Positions 17,969-26,074 of a stretch of DNA of 29,247 nucleotides are shown piece after piece. The stretch covers positions 1-29,247 of the forward strand of contig JBAYVQ010000004.1 of assembly GCA_041674565.1 (NCBI GenBank). The letters are read 5' to 3'. How positions within the stretch are numbered: the stretch's first letter is position 1; each line of letters begins with the position of its first letter. The notes under the pieces were generated by a model that was not told the DNA's origin, searched no databases, and saw only the letters and a program-made list of their open reading frames with translations. Source of the stretch: CALMFT01 sp041674565. Its GTDB lineage: Bacteria > Patescibacteriota > Gracilibacteria > Absconditabacterales > Absconditicoccaceae. Position numbers and translations under genes: made by a program.

Positions 17969-18089
17969 CCCTCCCTTCTCAGGGAGGGAGAGCCCGTTGC
18001 TGTAGGGACGCATGGTAATCCGGCCGTCATTGCGAGCGCGGTAATCCATGTATTCTTATTTGTTACTTTTGCACGAGTCCAAAAGTAAC
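17969..18089. repeat. Cluster of three further palindromic repeat units
   Basis: Three units of different type follow each other. First is CCCTCCCT-TCTC-AGGGAGGG (17969-17988). Second is a CCGTCATTGCGAGCG...AATCCAT unit (18024-18049), which shares its core with the repeat inside elp3. Third is GTTACTTTTG...CAAAAGTAAC (18062-18089, a 10-bp perfect stem). The whole spacer 17757-18352 has no gene I can support; it holds these repeats, the MITE-like element at 18100-18247 and a terminator. Open frames on both strands here are translations of the repeats. Confidence 0.6.
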
Positions 18090-18099
18090 CAAAAGACCC

Positions 18100-18247
18100 A
18101 TCAAACGCAGTGTTATGTTTTGCGACCCCATCATTGCTTACTTCACGAAGTTGGCTCCTCCCCATCCTACGGACGGGACCCAGTCGCCAACCGATGTCTT
18201 GTCTTGCTATCGTTGTTTTACTTACGGATTCACACAGTGCGTTTGAT
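18100..18247. mobile_element. MITE-like element, 148 bp, with imperfect terminal inverted repeats
   Basis: The left end reads ATCAAACGCAGTGT (18100-18113). The right end, on the opposite strand, reads ATCAAACGCACTGTGTG (from 18247), giving 13 of 14 matching positions. The inside has a higher GC content than its surroundings and no real ORF. Possible 3-bp ACC flanks are too short to prove a target duplication. No transposase is near, so if mobile it would depend on one elsewhere. Confidence 0.4.
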
Positions 18248-18278
18248 ACCAAATGTATACGACATTATCCGAGCGAAC

Positions 18279-18312
18279 AAAAAACCCACCCCGAAGAAAC
18301 CTCCGAGATGGG
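18279..18312 (-). terminator. Strong terminator of the 18353-18580 gene
   Basis: On the minus strand CCCATCTCGGA pairs with TTCGGGGTGGG (11 positions, several G-U) and runs into six Ts. Confidence 0.65.
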
Positions 18313-18352
18313 CAGAAGCGTGACCCTATGAAGTCCCGTTTTTTTTGTTTCC

Positions 18353-18580
18353 TTACTTAATTTTGCCGATTTTTTCGAATGTTTCCCGTGATCCTGTGGG
18401 AAGACCATCAAGTTTGACGGCATAACCGACTTGACCTGATAATTTTTTGATACGAGTGCCTTTGCCCACATCGGGCTTGGGTTTCCCCAGGGCGGTCATT
18501 GTTTCGACGGCGATTTTTTTTACTTTCTGATCGGCGGGCAAAATGATTGTGCCATGTTCCACTTCGTTGGACTTTTTCAT
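18353..18580 (-). CDS. Small basic hypothetical protein, 75 aa
   Basis: ATG 18580 is preferred over the in-frame TTG 18622. The product is lysine-rich and uses only GGN for Gly, with no UGA in the frame. Its codon use and GC content differ from the UGA-rich neighbours, which may point to recent acquisition, although the gene is short. A beta-like C-terminal half (KGTRIKKLSGQVGYAVKLDG) follows a helix (KVKKIAVETMTALGK). A good terminator lies 40 nt downstream. I do not recognise a family. Confidence 0.6.
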   Translation of the reverse strand: MKKSNEVEHGTIILPADQKVKKIAVETMTALGKPKPDVGKGTRIKKLSGQVGYAVKLDGLPTGSRETFEKIGKIK

Positions 18581-18723
18581 ACTAAGTAAGGTTTTGATTT
18601 GTAGTACGGAATTGTAATACAAGCCTACCTATTGTAAAGTACACATTCTTTTCAACATCTTATTTTCTGATTATGTCAAATATGATTGACAGTAGTTATA
18701 TAGTATGTTTGATATGTTATTAT

Positions 18724-20595
18724 TTAGAGTGATTTTGTCATATAGGTGCCCTCGTGAGTGTAGCCTATCTTCTCGTAATATTTTTTGACTCAAACTCAGC
18801 TGATGACAGAGGCTTTGGTGTAGCCACAATGAGCAGCAATCTGTTCTGCTAACTCCATCAATTGGGAGCCTATGCCTTGATGTTGGGTCTTTTCTCCACC
18901 AATAGAACCGATACTAGCGAGTTGGCCATAGACATGTAGCTCTCTAATGAGCGCTGTTTTTTGACCAAGACCAGGATAGTCTCTTTCTTGTTCTGGGGCA
19001 CCCAACTGCAGTCTAGTGAATCCATACAGATATCCTAGTTCATCTTCAAAACTAATGAAGCATTGTAGACCGTTGGTGGTATGATAGCAGCGTACCATGG
19101 TGTGGACCGTTTGGCTTTTCAGATTATTTCTTATTTCTCTAGATCTGGTATCAAGACATACGAATGCTCTGGTATTGTGAAGGTCGAGTGTTGTTCATGC
19201 GGGGACGAAAGTAGTGATGTTTTGCGCCGATTCGATGGATTGCTTCGCTTCGCTCGCAATGACGGATGAGTGAAGTAGTGTTTTGATTTGGGCAAAAAGA
19301 TCGTCTTGATTCTTGGTATACATAAGATCTCCGTATAAGCCTTGGTAATGCTTTTCCGCCTTTTCGCTTTTCCGCCCTTTTGCTTCTTCCATAAGCTCAT
19401 TTTCTACCAGTTGTCTGAGATTGGTCACGTAATTGGAGCCTACTGTTTCCTCTGCTGGGATATCACGAATGAGTCTTTTGATCCTGGTGTAGGGTGGTAT
19501 ATAGTTAGTTAGTACTGTTTTGATGATGTGTTTATTTTCTTCCAGTGTGAGAGGGGTATATTCGCCACGTTTGTAGAGCTCAAACAACTCTGTATTGGGG
19601 ATGACTGCCGTAGGGTAAAATTTGATTTCATCAGGACAAAATGCTGGATCTTGGAAAGTAAGCCTAAATGTCTCTATATCTTTTTCGATAGTAGACTTGT
19701 ATAGACCAGGCATGAGATGGATAGATATCTTGAAGCCATAAGATCTGAGCTTGGTCATGGCATCGCGGCACTGTTGGATATTGTGTCATCTTTTGTTTGC
19801 GTCTAGGACATCGTCAAACATGGTTTGGACGCCCATCTCTATCCTGGTGACGCCAAGCTCCCTTCGGTATTGGCAGTTTTCATCTGTGACGTACTCCGGT
19901 CTTGTTTCCAATGTTAGTCAGATTATCCTACATCATGTTGTTTCATTGGCTGTGATAGATTCTGCGATGGTTTTTGGGAATGATATAGGTAATGTATCCA
20001 GATCGATATTGTTAGTGTTTGCTCAGATCTGACCACTGATATATAAGTCAAAAAACTGCTCAAATGCGTTGCAAGCGTCGTATAGACCCTTGATAAACGA
20101 TGTTTTGTACTCTTGAGGATAGACGTCTCGAGTCCCACCCAAGACGATCATTTCTATTTTGTCTGTCTCGTGTCCTGTGAGAGTGAGGCTCAGTAGTCTA
20201 TTGAATACTTGCTTGTAAGGGTCAAAATTGTTCATCAGTGCTCTTTGTGCTCCAGGCTCTGTATTGATGTATGATTTGGGCATAGTGACATCATTGGGGC
20301 AAAAAATACATTCCCCAGGGCACCAAAATGGCTTGGTGAGCACCTGTACTGGTACAATTCATGATTGAGACCTGATGGCTCTTTTTCTCAACAGAAGTTC
20401 TAGCGATTTATTTCTGGTTATCGTTCATTGTTGAATACCTTCAAAATATGTCTTGATAATCTGACTATTGCTGGGCATGGAGCTGAGACCATGAGCTTGT
20501 GATACTGATTTCCTGATACTCAACAAATCCTCCAGAGTAGGTGACTCGAGAGCGACAAGTTGTTGCAGAATATCATAAGAAGCGGTGGTCGACAT
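18724..20595 (-). CDS. elp3: Elp3-family tRNA uridine acetyltransferase / radical SAM protein, 623 aa
   Basis: Elp3 modifies the wobble uridine (U34) of tRNAs, using a radical-SAM domain and a GNAT acetyltransferase domain. A helical N terminus (1-85) leads to the Fe-S motif C92-x3-C96-x2-C99 (FWCPGECIFCPND). The motifs MIVLGGTRDVYP, GLTLETRPEYV, ELGVTRIEMGVQT and HLMPGLYKSTIEKD follow, and then the RSREIR linker near the start of the GNAT domain. The GNAT domain (about 465-623) contains RELHVYGQLASIG, QHQGIGSQLM and a GVGVKKYYEKIGYTHEGTYM end. Several UGA codons are read as Gly. Residues about 442-456 (SSVIASEAKQSIES) are encoded by a dispersed palindromic repeat lying exactly in the linker between the two domains. 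The promoter at 20603-20630 places the RNA start at or next to the ATG. Confidence 0.93.
19229..19265. repeat. REP/RPE-like palindromic repeat inside the elp3 reading frame
   Basis: The minus strand reads CCGTCATTGCGAGCGAAGCG then AAGCAATCCATCGAATC. Its first 15 bases equal the intergenic unit at 18024-18038, and AATCCAT is also shared. The sequence is of a type I know as a dispersed repeat in many bacteria. In this frame it encodes VIASEAKQSIES. AAGTAGTG flanks it at 19209-19216 and 19273-19280. Confidence 0.75.
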
Positions 20596-20602
20596 GAGCT
20601 TG

Positions 20603-20630
20603 TGTATAGCTATCTGTGCTTTTATTACAA
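20603..20630 (-). promoter_or_regulatory. elp3 promoter, predicted leaderless
   Basis: TTGTAA (20625-20630), 16 nt, TATACA (20603-20608) on the minus strand. Only 7 nt separate the -10 box from ATG 20595. Confidence 0.6.
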
Positions 20631-20655
20631 TGATAATTTTATGAGTGTTATACTA

Positions 20656-20683
20656 TTGACATATGTGATATGTAAATTATAGA
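20656..20683 (+). promoter_or_regulatory. Promoter of the 329-aa gene
   Basis: TTGACA (20656-20661), 16 nt, TATAGA (20678-20683) on the plus strand. The predicted start is near 20690, 27 nt before ATG 20717. It is divergent to the elp3 promoter. Confidence 0.65.
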
Positions 20684-20716
20684 GTATTTGTACTTTTATA
20701 ATATAATGATAATCTG

Positions 20717-21706
20717 ATGAATTCGTACAAAGTTCGAGGTACAGAGGTAGCAGTTGTTGCAAAGGCTTTCCGAGAGTCGTATTACAAAGTGTTGGCACCT
20801 ATGCTTGGGCAGTCCTGAACTAAAGTATTACAAAAGGAATTACAGGCGATTCGTGAGTTTTATCTCAATGATAAAAAACATATTGCTTTCAAGCGTTTTA
20901 ATGACTTATTTGTATGACAGGAATTGCTTACTAAGGAAGCTCAGCAAAGGTTTTTGGAAAATGTAGTGATGCTGGACAAGCAAGCAATTGATCAAGTTAT
21001 CAATAAATTAGAACATTTTTCTGAAGAAGGTGGTGATATGAGACGTGAATTGTTTGATGCGCTTGCTGTTAACAGAAAACATTATGTAATTGCTCAGGAT
21101 TTGGTTTCTATCCTCAATAATATGCCAACACAATGGATTAGCTTTCCACAGGTTGATCCCAGGGCTGATCGCGTTACTATCAATTACGCTATTGATGGTA
21201 TTGATGTCAGGAAGCAAGTATTGCAGATGTTCGGCAAGGATATGTTTACGATACCGTGTATCGACCAGTGTAAGAGGTTTATGTTGACAGCGATAGACTG
21301 GAATGCGACGCTTGAGAATAAGAAATTGACGCTTCATGAAGATGAAGAAAGAAGCGAAGTGGACTCTACCCATATACAAGATGTGCTAAAGAGGGCCTTG
21401 GATAAAAAGACAGTCGCAGATCAGCTGGTTTCGTATCTCAATGATAGTGTAGATGACGAGATTACTAATATAGAATATGTGCAGGTTGCTACGCCATTTT
21501 TCAAAAAATATATCAAACAAAATCTGTTGTCCTTATTACAAATACTGGATAAAAAAGGGATTAAAGAGAGTTTTAAGAATGATGCTGATATGCTGAAGGC
21601 AACATCAGAAGACCTTGCTGCGGTGCTGGCTCGTACTGCAAGGGCAGTTATGACTGACACATCACATAGCAATAACACAGCGCAAGAGTGATTTTCTGCT
21701 AATTAA
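20717..21706 (+). CDS. Hypothetical protein, 329 aa, helical
   Basis: Three UGA codons join an N-terminal part (MNSYKVRGTEVAVVAKAFRE) to the long downstream frame; the last adds Gly-Phe-Ser-Ala-Asn before the TAA. The protein is soluble, acidic and nearly all alpha-helical, without Cys clusters, membrane spans, signal peptide or nucleotide-binding motif. A middle segment (PTQWISFPQVDPRADRVT) looks beta-rich. It has its own promoter (20656-20683) and is divergent to elp3, sharing an intergenic region of about 120 bp. I do not recognise the family. Confidence 0.75.
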
Positions 21707-21717
21707 TCTGTAACGTA

Positions 21718-21879
21718 GTGACGTGTCATAATCCTGTAACCAAGCAAGAAAAACGAGACGTGTTACGATTTTGCGCATCCAAAGAAGAACTTGCTGATAT
21801 TAGCAAAGCAGAAAATCTTGAGAAACTCAAAAAATCTTTATTCTTGGCTGCGAAAAACAGTCCTCCCTCCCTGGGTTAG
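21718..21879 (+). CDS. Possible small protein, 53 aa
   Basis: A GTG at 21718 opens a frame that ends at TAG 21877-21879 and has a protein-like, Lys/Glu-rich helical composition (KEELADISKAENLEKLKKSL). It begins 11 nt after the 329-aa gene and could be cotranscribed with it. Its stop overlaps the stop of ligA on the other strand. There is no Shine-Dalgarno site and no recognisable family, so it may be a chance frame or a decayed gene end. Confidence 0.3.
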   Translation: MTCHNPVTKQEKRDVLRFCASKEELADISKAENLEKLKKSLFLAAKNSPPSLG

Positions 21880-23273
21880 AATAATCCGACTGCTTGTAAT
21901 CCAAAATCAATATCGAACTTTGCTTGTGCTTGTTCCAATCCTTCGATAGTCTCAATACCTTCTTTGGAAGCCTTGGATACTTTGCTAGAAGGATTGTTTC
22001 AGATTATCAATATATTGGTATTTTTGGTGATATTGGGGCAGTAGGTTGCGCCTTGTTTAACCAAAAACTCGATGATTTTTTCCCTGGGTATCTGAAATGT
22101 TCAGGTTATCGCAAATCTGACATACTGCAGTCTTTCGCTATCTCTAGCGATAGGAGCTCCAAAATTACTAAACGACACTCCGTAGGATTCTAACTCCTGT
22201 AGGAGTTTTTGGTTACTCGGGTGATGAATCCAATCCAAGGCGCTTGCTATCGTCTCTGGTCCTATAGAGTGTATCCCTGCAAGAAATTCTTGATTACCAA
22301 GATACGCCATAAGATCTTGCGTACCAAAGCCTTCCGCCTTCAGCTTTTCGCCTTCAGCTTTTCGCATATGATCGACAATAACTTTTGCTGTTTTTTCTCC
22401 TACTTGCGGTATGCCCAATGCGTTGATGACCTTGCTGAGTTCGTTACTTTTGGATTTTTCCAAAAATGCTATAATATTATCTATTTTTTTATCTCCCATA
22501 CCTGGTAGATTTTTTACTATCATCCTAATGTGAGGAAGTGATAGTTTGTAGAGGTCGGAGTAGCTTGATAGGATCTGATTATCAACCATTTGTTCTATGA
22601 TAGCGTCTCCAATTCACTCTATATTCATAGCATCACGGTGGACAAAATGTTTGATCTTTTCTTTGGTACTAGCAGGGCAAGCTGAATTGATGCAGTAGTA
22701 GCTGGTATTGCCTGATGAGGCGATTTCTTTGTGGACAGATTCTTTACATATGGGGCAAGTATCGGGGAAAACAACAGGTATTTGGGTCCCGTCACGCAGA
22801 TGTGGTATGGTGCATACGATATAGGGTATGACCTCCCCGGATCTTTGGATGATGACGCGATCGCCTATTCTGATGTCTTTTTCGGCTATAAAGTCTGGAT
22901 TGTGGAGCGTAACTCTAGCGATAGTAACTCATGATAGCTCTACTGGCTGTATGTGAGCAACTGGAGTCAATATCCCTGTCCTTCCTACCTGGAACTCAAT
23001 AGTTTCAATCGTAGATGTAGCTTGTTTTGCTGGATATTTGTAAGCAATGGCCCGCCTGGGGTGGTGATTGGTAGTGCCAAGAAGGTCTCTTTGCGTTTGA
23101 TCTGCTACTTTTATTACCAATCCATCAAATTCTATGTCTTCTTTGTCCAATTGATTTTTGATACTCTGATCCTGGCAAATTGCTATGACTTGCTCTATAG
23201 TATCGCAGGTACGAGAAAACGGAGCTGGCAAAAATCCTAGAGATGCTATAATATTGGTACCCTGTGAATGCAT
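21876..23273 (-). CDS. ligA: NAD+-dependent DNA ligase, N-terminally truncated (about 465 aa), catalytic lysine missing
   Basis: What remains is the back of the adenylation domain with motif IV (FDGLVIKVAD) and motif V (IAYKYPA). After it come the OB fold (QVGRTGILTPVAHIQPVELSG, RIGDRVIIQRSGEVIP), a zinc finger (CPIC...CINSACPA), the helix-hairpin-helix repeats (IEGIGDAIIEQM, LPGMGDKKI, LGIPQVGEKTA, IHSIGPETIAS) and a BRCT domain. Missing are domain Ia, which binds NMN, and the KxDG motif with the lysine that carries AMP, about 270 residues in all. The frame stays open only to 23421 and then meets a stop; homology appears from about 23340 on. ATG 23273 is the first ATG, TTG 23393 an alternative. 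The pilB promoter and start lie on the opposite strand exactly where the missing part should begin. It cannot ligate DNA as it stands. Confidence 0.9.
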
Positions 23274-23342
23274 GAGTCGAAATGAGAAATACTGACACGC
23301 GATACTACTGTCTTGAGGCGTAAATTCAAGCGGTTTTAACGT

Positions 23343-23371
23343 TTGACTTTTGCTGTATTGCTCGTTATAAT
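23343..23371 (+). promoter_or_regulatory. Promoter of pilB
   Basis: TTGACT (23343-23348), 17 nt, TATAAT (23366-23371). The ATG at 23372 directly after the -10 box would not be in the RNA (start near 23378), so translation must begin downstream. The box pair lies in the 5' end of the residual ligA homology on the other strand. Confidence 0.75.
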
Positions 23372-23413
23372 ATGGTAAGGTATATCTCCTCAACGAGTAC
23401 CATTTACTTTTGT

Positions 23414-25006
23414 GTGTATATTATAAGCATAAGCGAAACCAATCATATTCTGCAGTCCACAGATATTGCTTCTATCAAGCCAAATTTTGAGGTATTGAAG
23501 CTGATATCCAAAAGTCAAGCATCGGAAGATCAGGTTTTGGTATATGACAAAAAAGACAATCAATTATTATTGCTTACTACCAACAATGTGCCATCGAGGT
23601 TGACTCAGATTATTTCTTCTTTTCAAAATAAAAATTACACTGTGGATACGTACTTTACTGATGATATTGGCTTTCAGCTTGCTTTGGGGCGATATGATCA
23701 GATGTTGGACTTTCAAAAACAATTAGAAATAAGAGAGGATTATAGATTGAAAATAACCTGAAAAAAAGCCGTGGATCTCATCAAAGAAACATTGCAAAAC
23801 AGAGCGCAATTTAGTGAGGTAGATCTTATCAATGAACTGGTAAGACTAAGCTTTCAAGCTGGAGCAAGTGATATGCATTTGCAGTCAGAGCAGCAAGGTG
23901 TAGTGCTGAGGTTGAGAATCAATGGTGTATTGCAAAATGTGGCTACTTTGACGCACGAAGAGTACATCGTTTATCTCATGAAGATAAAATATATCAGTGG
24001 GGTAAAGATCAATATAGCTAAGACTCCACAAGACGGTAGATTTGATTTTTGGGTACGAACTGATGGTGATTTGTGAAAAGGTAAAGATAGCCACAGAAAG
24101 ATAGATGCCAGAGTATCGTTCATGCCTTGATTGAGAGGTGAGTCCATTGTCATTAGATTTTTGGACAGCTCACAATCCATCATGACCTTTAGTGAAATAG
24201 GGTTTTCCGCACATCACATACCTGTAATTACGAGGAATCTCCAAAAAAATAGCGGCTTGATCTTGATGACCGGTCCTACTGGTAGCGGTAAGACAACCAC
24301 TCTTTACTCTATGCTGCAATATCTCAATAACCCTGATATCAAGATAGTGACGCTAGAAGATCCTGTGGAATACGAGATACCTGGTATTCAACAATCGCAG
24401 ATCCATGAAGATCAGTGATATACCTTCGCTGAGTGAGTAAGGTCAGTATTGAGACATGACCCAGATGTGATACTGGTATGAGAAATTAGAGATCTGGATA
24501 CTGCAAATGCCGCTATAAATGCTGCATTGACAGGTCACCTTGTGTTTAGTACGCTGCATACCAATAGCGCATTGGAAGCAATAGGTAGATTACTCAACCT
24601 TTGAGTAAAACCCTATCTTCTTGCGCCAGCTATCAATATGATTGTGTGACAAAGACTTATACGTAAACTTGGGCCAGATAAGGTGCCAGTAGTGTGATTT
24701 GATATGCACGGCTCCGAACTGGAAGAGTCCTCTGCATATGTCAAGAAATATTTTGCCAACCTACTGCCCTCTGAACCAACGATTTTTGCTGCAAACCCTG
24801 ATGGAGAGTGATATGTATGAAGAGTAGCGGCAGCAGAGATATTTGAACCAGACGATATGGTACGTAAACTGTTATTGGAATGAAAACTATGATGAGATAT
24901 ATTTGATATAATCAGACAGACAGGTTATATGACTATGTGGGATGATGGCGTTATCAAAGTATGGGACGGCGTAACCACCTTGGAAGAACTTAGAAGGATC
25001 ATTTAA
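23414..25006 (+). CDS. pilB: PilB/GspE-type secretion and pilus assembly ATPase, about 530 aa
   Basis: This hexameric ATPase powers type IV pilus extension or type II secretion from the cytoplasmic face. An N-terminal MshEN-like domain (about residues 1-115) precedes the core: ASDMHLQ, Walker A GPTGSGKTTT (about 286-295), the Asp box LEDPVEYEIPG, Walker B ILVGEIRD and the His box TGHLVFSTLHTNSA. Many UGA codons fall on invariant glycines (FAEGVRS, ILVGEIRD). The tetracysteine zinc motif usual after QRL(I/V)R in PilB/GspE is absent; this segment has no Cys. The start is uncertain. GTG 23414 is the first plausible codon downstream of the predicted transcription start; ATG 23372 is in frame but probably untranscribed. 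No pilin or other pil genes are in the window. Confidence 0.9.
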
Positions 25007-25018
25007 AGTATGCTATGT

Positions 25019-25034
25019 GCACACTGTTGTGTGC
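25019..25034 (+). terminator. Hairpin after pilB
   Basis: GCACAC-TGTT-GTGTGC starts 12 nt after the stop, but no T-run follows. It is a weak terminator candidate or an mRNA 3' stabiliser. Confidence 0.3.
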
Positions 25035-25115
25035 GATAATACGGTTGAAATGATTTTTTATTTGTTTACTATACAAGCGATAGATTTTTTGCCTATTTAT
25101 ACTATTTGTTAGAAT

Positions 25116-25973
25116 ATGAAAAAGCTTTTCATTGGATCGTTTATGTTTGGTCTTGTTGCATTTGGATTAAGTACCGTAAGTTTTGCTACAGGTAACGTAA
25201 ATACAGGTAGTACTAACACTGGCACCAATAGTACTGGTATCGTTAATACTGGAACTACAAATACAGGCACTGCCACTGGCACAACGTCTACGGGCACAGT
25301 AAGCACTGGCGCTACGGGTCTGAACTGTAGAGATCTGACAGTATCTACAAGCGCTACTATTACTAGTAACATAAGAGTCATCAATACTAATTGGACCAAT
25401 ATTCGTAAAAAATATCCCAAACGACGACCTAGTATGATAGTAAAAAACAAAAAACAGGAAACTAAGAAATTAAACAGTCTAAATTTGAAAACTATCGATA
25501 CTTTACACAAAGAGTTTGCCCAAAAGCATCTTGTTAGCTCAACAGGTGTGACGGTCAATGAATACGTAGAAAAGATGGTCGCACAGAGAGCTAAGTTTTT
25601 TAGCGGCATTGTACAGCGAGCTGCCACTGGTAGTCAAAGTGGTTTAAACGTCTTCACTTCAGATTATCTCAAAATGTTTAGAGAAAATAGGACCCTTAGA
25701 TTGCAAAATGTTGTACTGAGACATCAATTGTGAGATAAGTGCCACGGTAAGAAGCCTGAGACGCTCTTGAAATCATTGCACAAATTATTCGAAAAATATC
25801 TGAAACAAGAGCAAAGGACTACCGAAATACACCAAAAGAGACTTGACGATCTTCACAAGAAAATAAACAAATTGAAGACAAGATTTGGTGAAAATTCTGA
25901 TATGCATAGAGCACTAGAGCACTTTGAACGCGATATCGAAGAGGCAAGAGACGACAATGAGCCAAGAGACTAA
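25116..25973 (+). CDS. Secreted protein with Thr/Gly-rich repeats and C-terminal coiled coil, 285 aa
   Basis: A classical signal peptide (MKKLFIGSFMFGLVAFG..., cleavage likely after VSFA near residue 24) is followed by about 45 residues of degenerate NTGTT/STGT repeats. Next is a helical domain (about 75-215) and, after one UGA-encoded Gly, a highly charged coiled coil (about 225-285: LEHFERDIEEARDD). The repeat region is a likely flexible, possibly glycosylated linker. A lone Cys lies at about residue 71 (GLNCRDL) and a second just after the UGA (DKCHGKK). I recognise no family. It lies between pilB and gyrA in the same direction, with a TAGAAT box directly before the ATG. A surface or periplasmic role is inferred from the export signal. 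Confidence 0.8.
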
Positions 25974-26074
25974 TAGGTTTGCTTTTGATTTTTGACTTTA
26001 AATAATTATTTTCAGCTTATATCTGATTTTCATGAGTCATCGTGAAATGTATTTTATAAGTTGATTTTTTGTTT

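Noticed and set aside
17920..18331. Several ORFs on both strands in the spacer before clpP (for example 17920-18252 and 18048-18323)
   Set aside because: They translate dispersed palindromic repeats and the MITE-like segment; reading frames overlap each other on both strands and match no protein pattern.
23372..23413. ATG 23372 as pilB start
   Set aside because: It lies immediately after the TATAAT box and upstream of the predicted transcription start, so it should not be in the mRNA.
25109..25627. 172-aa minus-strand ORF antisense to the Thr/Gly-repeat protein
   Set aside because: It is the shadow of a low-complexity plus-strand gene with a clear signal peptide; its Val/Pro repeats are the reverse translation of the repeat DNA.
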